The position numbers and the translations under genes are program-made. The notes below the pieces were generated by a model. It searched no databases, was not told the DNA's origin, and saw only the letters and a list, made by a program, of their open reading frames with translations. A stretch of DNA of 64,000 bases from Trichoplax sp. H2 (lineage: Eukaryota; Placozoa; Uniplacotomia; Trichoplacea), in assembly GCA_003344405.1 (NCBI GenBank), contig NOWV01000114.1, forward strand, positions 62,001 through 126,000, written 5' to 3'. Positions 56,101 to 64,000 of this stretch are shown in pieces; position 1 is the stretch's first letter; each line of letters begins with the position of its first letter.

Positions 56101-58182
56101 AATCTAGTGAACAAATTACTCTTGTTTAAATGAAATTGTACGGAAAAACCTGATGGGTATTTTCATTAAGTTTGAATTCAATCTAATTTAGGATCTACTG
56201 CATGATTGCATTAGGTAAGCGACCACTAAATATTTTCTATCAATAAATACATATATAGTCAGGTTATTTATTCAGTGAGGTTACCAATCCAAGCAATCGA
56301 TTAAATTTTTAAAATAAAAGTATATTTAAATTTTGTAATTTTCTCTGGCCCAAGTTTGCAACCGTGTTTACATTGCTTTTGTTCTGGATGTTATTCTTCG
56401 TGGATGAATCAATCTAATAACTGTCCCGCCGTAAGTAAACATTCATCTTTAAGGCTTTACCTTTCTAATATTCCAGCACTTACAATTCGCATTATTTTTC
56501 AGTGCCGAATTACTGTAGTTCAAATTAGTCGAAATCATATCATAAATAACTTAGTAGATGCTTACGTAAAACAATACCCTGAAAAAAAACGAAGCGATGA
56601 AGATATTGAAGATTTGAATGCAAAAAATAAAATCACGAGAGAAATGCTTGATCCGCAAAAATTTATTAAAAGAGCACGAAATCAATTTGGCTTCACATAT
56701 TACGATAGCGAAGGGTCGAATGTTGAATCTTACGATGGTGATAGCTCAGATGAGGAGTAAGCGAACTTTATTCGAAATATACGTTTTCTAGCCCCTACAT
56801 TTATTTAAAAATTAATTATTATTTCGCCGTTTCCCTTCGATATCTCATATTATAGCGAAAGATGTAGGCAATGTCCAGGGAGAATGTCGTACACCAGTGT
56901 AGCAGCTGATGATGGCTGCAACAGCGTTACCATTTCCAGCAACACATCAGGTTTTACTTGTAACCTTAATACAATTCATATTTCATGCCAATGTTGCTTT
57001 GAGCTTCTGCCTGATCGAAGATCAGAACCGATATCAGATCGAAGGCCACCTGTTCAATGTAAGCAATACGTTTACTATAGCTATGGAGCGTATTGTCTCT
57101 CACTTGGAAAGAATTAATAATTTGCATCGCTTCAAACTATTCAGGCGAACACTGTTCCGGAGTTTATTGCAATATGTACTGGAGGTGCAATGGAGCTTCT
57201 TGTGTTGGATGCCTATCTCGATTTAAGGGTATGTACAATGCGAGGATATTCTTGTTATCTGTTTTGTCGACGTAGTAGCGCAAAATAAGATGGTAATTGG
57301 TAATATAATTATAAGCTGACTAATGACATTGCTACTCCCCTGATTACAGACAAGGAATTTAAGGAAGAATGGCTGAGAGAATTAATCAGTGGCAACGTAT
57401 ATGAAACTGACATCTTGATGGTAAAAAATTCGATTTAGATGATATTAAATGAAAGAGCTTTATTACAATACTTCTATCGGTTATCCTTATATCTTTAAAT
57501 ATCGGAATTGCTTTTATCTAGAATTACCTAAATGACAACCATTTGACTATTTCGGATATGACAAAAACGATCTGTAGTAGACTAGCTTCGAATGAGTATT
57601 CAACAAGTAAGAGATAATTTAAGCTACTTCAATTAAATTATAGAGAGTAAGCCACGTGTTCAATATCTTTCATGGTTTGTAGTAATTGATTAATAAAGTT
57701 ACTATAATTTTTAGCCATTGTATCAGCGAATTTTTCTATCGAGCAAGCATTATGCCATCGTTGTTCTATTTCCGCTTTGCGCCCTTTGGCTTATTGCTAT
57801 CGAAATGATATCCCGAATACTGAATTACCTGGTAGTGATTAGATATTTGAAAAATTTTTTTACTTTATGAATTAAATTTTATTGGACTTATTCAGTTTAA
57901 GAATATGTTATTGCAATTTTGATTACTGTATGCGTATAGCTGAAGTAACTCGCCGCCCTAACTGTTGGTATGGGAAAGAGTGTCGTACGCAAAAAAACAG
58001 CTTGGCACACGCAAGGTAACGAGATAGATGTATCACCATCTATAACACTTATATAAAGGGGTCATCTTTAAATTTTAAATTAAATTTTAAATCTTATTGG
58101 CCAAATTTAACTGTTTATCTTCATTACAATATTTTGCTATAGAAATTATAATCATATCTGCGAAAATATGAGAGGGAAATAG
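53103..58182 (+). CDS. CHFR: E3 ubiquitin ligase CHFR (FHA-RING-PBZ mitotic checkpoint protein)
   Basis: Delays entry into mitosis under microtubule stress by ubiquitinating mitotic kinases, and binds poly(ADP-ribose). Exons traced in phase: 53103-53205, 53770-53869, 54531-54576, 54739-54802, 55236-55304, then exons near 55518 and 55676, 55921-56097, 56193-56215, 56355-56430, 56503-56756, 56856-57058, 57145-57228, 57350-57420, 57522-57606, 57715-57831, 57940-58015, 58143-58182 (TAG). The FHA domain (exons 1-4) has the phospho-binding SSQHCKL and KNGTVVN. The RING finger has LTCGICQ, LQPCLHCFCSGC, SSWMNQ and CPACR. Then RNHIINNLVDAYVKQYPEKK and the Cys-rich region (CQCCFELLPDRR; CNMYWRCNGASCVGC). 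The C-terminal PBZ zinc finger has CWYGKECRTQ and NYNHIC. The full vertebrate architecture is present, with a shorter FHA-RING linker. Confidence 0.95.
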
Positions 58183-58435
58183 ATCGTAAACATTGAAGAT
58201 CAATGTAACTCGAAATGTCAATCCTATGATATTGTTTTGTTCTTATCTTTTTGATGAATCAGTTATTGAGTCAGCATCAATAAATTCTGACTATGGCCCG
58301 AGTTGTGGGCACGTTTTAAAATAAAATTCGAATTTCATAGTGGTTTAGTATTTAGTGAATAGCGATCATGATATAATGCACGTCATGATTCATTTAGACT
58401 GTATACGGTATTCTCTGTACATGAAGTCTCTACTG

Positions 58436-59051
58436 TTCAGTGTACTGTACACTATACAGTACTTGTACTGTACTACACGTGTACCTGCACGCGTATTAAG
58501 TCTAAATGTGCGATCCACTGTTTCGAAAACGTTCTTCGATACCATTAAAAGTCATTTAATTTAATTAATTTAATTTATTTAATTAATTTAAAGCATCACA
58601 CGATTTTTGTACTGTACAGTACAGTACAGTACACAGGATAATACAGTACAGTATACTGTATATCTTGTCAGCTATGTCTTACTTGAGAATAAATAAGTTG
58701 ATAAGGTTTCGTATACACTGAGCTCTCTTATCATACAGTACGCTGAGGCTGTACTGTATGCGACATACTTTGCAGTTGTTATCTACAGATGTACTGTACT
58801 GCACTCAGTGCACTGTACTGTATAAACAGTCATGGACTACTACTGTACAGTGTACAGTACAGGACAAAATGGGACGTGGAAGTGAAGTGAAGCGATGAGA
58901 TGAAACAGGATAGGACATACTGCACCGTCGTTCACCAGATGTTGCAGACCTCTGCTGCATAGTACAGTACACTGCAAGGGCACGTGTATGCTACACTGTA
59001 CAGTACAGTATTGGACTACGCATGTGACACATACAGTGTATGTACAGTAGT
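58436..59051. repeat. TACTGTACAGTA palindromic array upstream of TYW1
   Basis: Several clusters of GTACTGTAC/TACAGTA words over about 600 bp (58436-58475, 58607-58660, 58730-58860, 58960-59051), ending about 85 bp before the TYW1 start codon. A separate AT-only palindromic tract sits inside at 58554-58591. Sparser words recur in TYW1 intron 1 at about 59810-59826. Confidence 0.85.
58554..58591. repeat. AT-only TTAATTTAATTAA tract
   Basis: A run of TTTAATT/AATTAAT words without G or C, largely self-complementary, embedded in the array upstream of TYW1. Simple low-complexity DNA that would melt easily. Confidence 0.7.
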
Positions 59052-59134
59052 AGTCAATACTCACTCAATACTTATTCAACCACGAACCCGTGTTATGCAG
59101 TGCAGAAACAAGTTACGTGTTAACATTAATCGAG

Positions 59135-62100
59135 ATGGTGGTATTGAGGACTAGCAAATTTGATCGAAGTTATTTACCGTTGATCACCATTATTTTGGTA
59201 ATCTACGTATCAGGCTTTTCGGTTCTAGCGAATGATGATGAGTCCGATACAGAAACATCGGGATCTGTCCTTACTAAAGGTTCTGACTTCAAAGTGCAAT
59301 TATTGTGCAGCAGTTATTGATTGATTCAACTGGCATAGATATTACGTATTTTTTGCTAGAATCACTGTCATCTCTTTCATACGCGTATACGCGCAGCATC
59401 TACTATTATTAAGATCTCAATATCTTTTCATAAACTATATAAAATAAACTACAGTAATTATTTTGAGAGAAACTTTACCCAATTTCCTTAGCAGCCAGCT
59501 AAAGGGTACAAAGTAGGTATTATTAACCAGTGAACAGTGAACACTAAACACGTAACAGAAATTTGAAATAACCAGCATTTTATGCAACATATTGATTTTT
59601 GTTTGCAGTGATCTAATGTCAGATCTTTAGATTCATGTAACGTTGGTGTGATGTTATGCCGATATAGTTAGATCATAATTTTATATCAAAATTAGTGCAT
59701 ACGGGTACAGAATAGTACTTTATACGCGTACGTTGCAGCATCAAGGTACGGTACATATAGATTGACACGCAATTTTTCGAGAAGGTTTTATGTTTAGTGT
59801 GTATTATATACTGTACTGTACTGTATATATATACCGTATATCAGTAACGACAAACTACTGGTGCAATGTTATATCTAACATTCGCAATTGAAATTTTAGG
59901 TACTACTTCCTGCAGCTGGAAATTGTCAACGTGGCTCGCAGCTATATTGCTTGGGAGTGTTGCTTTAATATTTTATAAGAAGGGATTGGTATTTAATAAG
60001 ATATTATTAGCTACTATGTATTTAAGCGGAGTTAACTACAAAGATCCATTCACCGTGATTTTGCTTATAACACGTACGTGTGTCTAATGATATCTTTAGA
60101 TAAATGAACAAATATCTAATACTAACCAAGGTAAAGAAACTAGCATTAGGGTGTACTATGGTAGCCAGACGGGAACAGCTAAGGTACTATTACGAAGCTT
60201 AGTAACCAAATGAATATTGCATGATGCGTATCCTAAACCACATTCGAAATCAGTTCGTTTTATTACATTTATCGCTGCATTTGTTACAGCGATTTGCAGA
60301 GAGGTTGTACAGTGATCTGAAGGCCTTATTCAGTGATGAACAAGATGCACATAGAGTAACGATGAACATTTATAGCTTAAACCAGCAGGAACCCGAAGAT
60401 GTAATAGCTATAAAGGTATATTGGATTCTGATTTGAGCTATACAAGTGAGATGCACTTATGCTGTAGTACTGTAATTATAAATTTCTACATATGAGCTAT
60501 ACGGTGTACAGTATAGTATGGACATCATTAATCATATAAAATAAGTTATCGACGTTAACTCTTATAGCCAAAATCTAGACAGATTTGTATCTTCCTACTG
60601 TCTACCTACACTGGTGGAGAGCCTGCTGAAAGTGCAAGATGGTTCTATACTTGGTTACAGGATACCGTATCTGATTTTAGGGTTCAGAAAACTCTATTGA
60701 GTAAATTAAATTACGCTGTATTTGGTCTTGGTAACTCAGTCTACCAAGAACATTTTAATTCGGTACAATTTTTAATTTCTTTTTAATGCTCATTTATTAT
60801 TACTTACTAATGCTGCATAATCATCAAGTAGCATAAATTGTAAGTGATAATTACGAGATAGAGTGTGATTCTATTATGGGGTTTTAATCTATAAAGGTTG
60901 CTAAGGATACTGATAGTTGGCTTCATAAATTACATGGAAATCGAATTTTACCCCTTGGCATCGGTGATAATAACGTAGTGCAAAGTGAAAATGGAGGTGT
61001 GTTTAATATTTCATATATTTTTTTTATTTGTCTAGAACAGATAACACTATGGTATAACTGGCTACACGCCTTTAAAGTATTTCTACGGATACGACATACA
61101 TTAACGTGAACTGCAATAATTACGTGTATTTTAGTAACTTCATGTTATAAATACCCTCACTATATGACTGATCATTAGGCCTTGAAGAAGATTTCGTGGC
61201 TTGGAAAGGAAGGATTTTAAGAGTTCTCAACTTAGAAATTACTCCTAGTCATAAACCTGTCGATAATGAAGTCAACGTTGCCCCTTCAAAAGTAAAGGTA
61301 AAAGAGAATGTAATACACGAAGGAAAGATGTCGACTCTGACATTATTTTATTACCTACGTTTTAGATCTTATATGAGAGTACAAGTGAATCTAGCGATAA
61401 CAGCGAAGATGAAGAGACAATTGCAATGAAAAAAAACTCTACTATCCCGATAAAAAATGATGTCGTTGATGTCGAAGATTTAGGGATGATGCTGAATAAT
61501 TTAGGGAAGGCAAAGGTAATTCGCATATTCAGCTAAAGTTTAATATACTTCAGTATCAAATTAGGTTATGATAATCAATTAACCTAGCTTAAGCTATGAT
61601 ATATCTGAATGTATTTACAGTTTTTAGAAGGGAATTTAAAATTTTTTAGGCAGATAGAGAACTTGAAGTAAGCACACTACAGCGTGTCCAAGCTGGGCCA
61701 AAAACATCAATATCCTCCTTAAAGAAAGCTGAGTTAAGAGATATGGTAACCCCATCCCTAAAAGAGGCACTAAGCAAGCAAGGTAAACCTTAAATGTCAT
61801 ATGAATCGTACGGTGCATTTAACATCAAAGAATCAACTTCTTCAGTTTATATTTAAAATCGTTTTTAACCGTATACGGATGACATATTGTATCATGATTA
61901 ATAAAGCTGATAATTTGCGTTACGGTGCGCAATTAAGTACTATAGATGTCGGTATTAGAGACACTTTTCACGTATGTTTCAGGATATAAAATTATCGGAT
62001 CTCATTCCGGCGTTAAGCTTTGCCGCTGGACGAAGGTGTTAACAACTGAAAAACTTATTAGAAAATCTTTAGATATTTTAGTCTTCAAAATTATTATACA

Positions 62101-63870
62101 GTATATCGGCTCTTTCGTAATTAATTAGTTTAACTTGAAGACTTCAATTGTTTTCTGCAGTCAATGTTACGAGGACGGGGTGGTTGCTATAAGCATACGT
62201 TTTATGGAATTGAGAGTCACAGATGCATGGAAACAACGCCCAGTCTTGCTTGCGCAAATAAATGTGTTTTTTGTTGGCGTCATCACACGAACCCAGTTGG
62301 TACTGAATGGCGATGGAAAATGGATGACCCAGAAAAAATCTTTAATGAAGCACTTAAAAATCATTATGGCTTGATAAAGCAATTCAAAGGCAAGTTAGGA
62401 CATTTAAGAATTCGCACTATAATTTTATTTTGTAAGCATAACGGAAAAAATCTCACGGATTTCTTAGGCGTTCCAGGGGTACAAACAGAAAGATTCAAAG
62501 AGGCCATGGAAGTTAAACATTGTGCTTTATCTTTAGTCGGTTAGTATAGAAGTAAATTTGCAGTTGCTTACATTGTAAATTAATGTTGGGCTTTCTTTCT
62601 GAAACACGGTAGGAGAGCCAATAATGTATCCAGAAATAAATAAATTTATTGAACTTCTACATGGAAAGGAAATTTCCAGTTTTCTTGTGACTAACGCACA
62701 ATTTCCAAATGCTATTAGGTTAAAATCATTACTATATTTTACTAGATGTAATGTAGTCTTATTTGATCGTCAAAGTAATACTACACGGTATCATGATTAA
62801 CGAATTATAAATATTTCTGAATATATAAATATTAATAGAGATCTTACGCCCGTAACGCAATTGTATGTGAGCGTAGATGCCAGTACTAAAGAAAGTTTGA
62901 AAAAGATTGATCGGCCGCTATTTAAAGACTTTTGGCCTCGATTTCTTAAAAGCCTTTCCGCCTTATCAGAGAAGGTTCTACAATGCGAAGGAATTGTTTC
63001 GATATAATCATTTACATTCGCAAATTTTATGAATTTAGGGTCAACGGACAGTTTATCGATTAACTCTCGTGAAAGCGTGGAATGCTGAAGAAATTGAGGC
63101 ATATGCAAATCTTGTCGGGTACGGGAATCCAGATTTTATCGAGGTTAAGGTAAGAGGGGAGACGACAGCTGTTCTCTTATATCTTGTGACAATTTTATAG
63201 GATTATAGATCTACGTTCGGTTAGTTTAGACCTTGCATATGTCACTGTAGTAACTAGATATAACTATATTAAACAATATTTTTCATAAAAAATATTTCTT
63301 ATTTACTAATAGGGAGTAACATATTGCGGCGAATCAAAAGCTTCTAAGCTAACAATGGAAAATATTCCTTGGCATCAAGAAGTAAGATAGCTTGATTCTT
63401 TAACATCTTATTATGCTTCCTCACTATTTTGGAATGCTGTACAAATCCAAAACCTCCTGGTTTTTTAGGTTTTATCATTTACAGACAAATTAGTTGATAA
63501 TCTTCCGGAATATGAAATTGCTTGCGAGCACGAGCATTCAAATTGCGTTCTGGTTGCACATAAGAAGGTAGACTACCTAGTACTGTTTAATTAATAGAGT
63601 TTTCTATATAGCAAAGCGAACATTTTGTGCTATGGAATGTTGTATCGTGAGACATAGCACATAATTCTAAAAATTTGATAGATGATAATACGGTGTTTAT
63701 GTACACAACCATCGTTTAGTTGCATATATCCAATAATTTTAGCGTTTAAGAATTGTCCCACTCATCGAGATATATTCATAATCACATATTTGACTTTTAT
63801 TTAACAGTTTAAGGTTCATGGGAGATGGCACACTTGGATTGATTACGCGAAGTTTCATAAACTGGTTTGA
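59135..63870 (+). CDS. TYW1: tRNA wybutosine-synthesising enzyme TYW1 (radical SAM, flavodoxin-fused)
   Basis: Second step of wybutosine synthesis on tRNA-Phe: radical S-adenosylmethionine chemistry builds the 4-demethylwyosine tricycle. Exons in phase: 59135-59279, 59900-59988, 60100-60183, 60290-60415, 60568-60762, 60897-60996, 61179-61297, 61366-61515, 61650-61782, 61983-62035, 62161-62389, 62468-62539, 62613-62718, 62839-62974, 63039-63149, 63313-63381, 63469-63567, 63808-63870. The N-terminus has two hydrophobic segments. The flavodoxin domain has VYYGSQTGTAK and FLLSTYTGGEPAESA. An acidic linker leads to VDVEDLG, then GYKIIGSHSGVKLCRWTK. The iron-sulphur motif is CANKCVFC (CX3CX2C). Further blocks are VKHCALSLVGEPIMYPE and SVDASTKESLKKIDRPLF. 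It ends soon after WTWIDY, some 60 residues earlier than the human protein. Intron 62390-62467 is GC-AG. Confidence 0.95.
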
Positions 63871-64000
63871 GATAATAATAGTTCTTAATAACAAGTAGTC
63901 AAACATACTACTGTATTTTTATTAAAGATTCTGTGATTAGTAATAATTAGTCTGATTGTATAAAGTATATATTGTCTATATTATTTCAATAGTCTTGTTT

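Overview
This is an AT-rich eukaryotic nuclear window. Its genes are split into many short exons with GT-AG introns, often only 70-300 bp. The gene set is animal (BRCA2, CHFR, SPRING1, CNTD1, p70 S6 kinase, ARPC3). Together with a NIT-domain receptor guanylate cyclase and compact AT-rich introns, it suggests an early-branching animal, most likely a placozoan (Trichoplax-type). The phylum is an inference. The gene identities rest on exon-by-exon protein similarity recognised from memory, with splice phases checked at most of the junctions I placed.

Layout, left to right: the 3' part of ARPC3 (+, 53-1491); CNTD1, a meiotic cyclin-like protein (+, 3324-5191); a gene-poor stretch; SPRING1, a SREBP-pathway factor (+, 8752-10512); a large unidentified gene of about 1,350 codons with TBC-like and C2-like regions (+, 10760-17265); ARL6IP4 (-, 17944-19107), divergent from p70 S6 kinase (+, 19862-25629); a 4.2 kb stretch with no gene seen; a NIT-domain guanylate cyclase (+, 29851-32262) with a decayed paralogue downstream (34320-35685); a complete BRCA2 (-, 37653-48224) with six clear BRC repeats and the whole DNA-binding domain, divergent from SBDS (+, 49581-51265); CHFR (+, 53103-58182); and TYW1 (+, 59135-63870).

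The genes do not form one pathway. They are housekeeping (actin nucleation, ribosome maturation, wybutosine tRNA modification, mTOR-S6K growth signalling, sterol regulation) plus genome-maintenance and meiosis genes (BRCA2, CHFR, CNTD1).

The most notable unexplained signal is a family of dense arrays of the self-complementary word TACTGTACAGTA and variants. There are five dense arrays. Each sits just upstream of the start codon of a + strand gene (SPRING1, S6K, SBDS, CHFR, TYW1), two of them in divergent intervals (ARL6IP4/S6K and BRCA2/SBDS). The large intergenic stretches contain none. One array carries a near-perfect 112 bp hairpin. This fits either a shared promoter element or a promoter-targeting palindromic mobile element. 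Two GC-AG introns are also present, one of them stop-free and a multiple of three.
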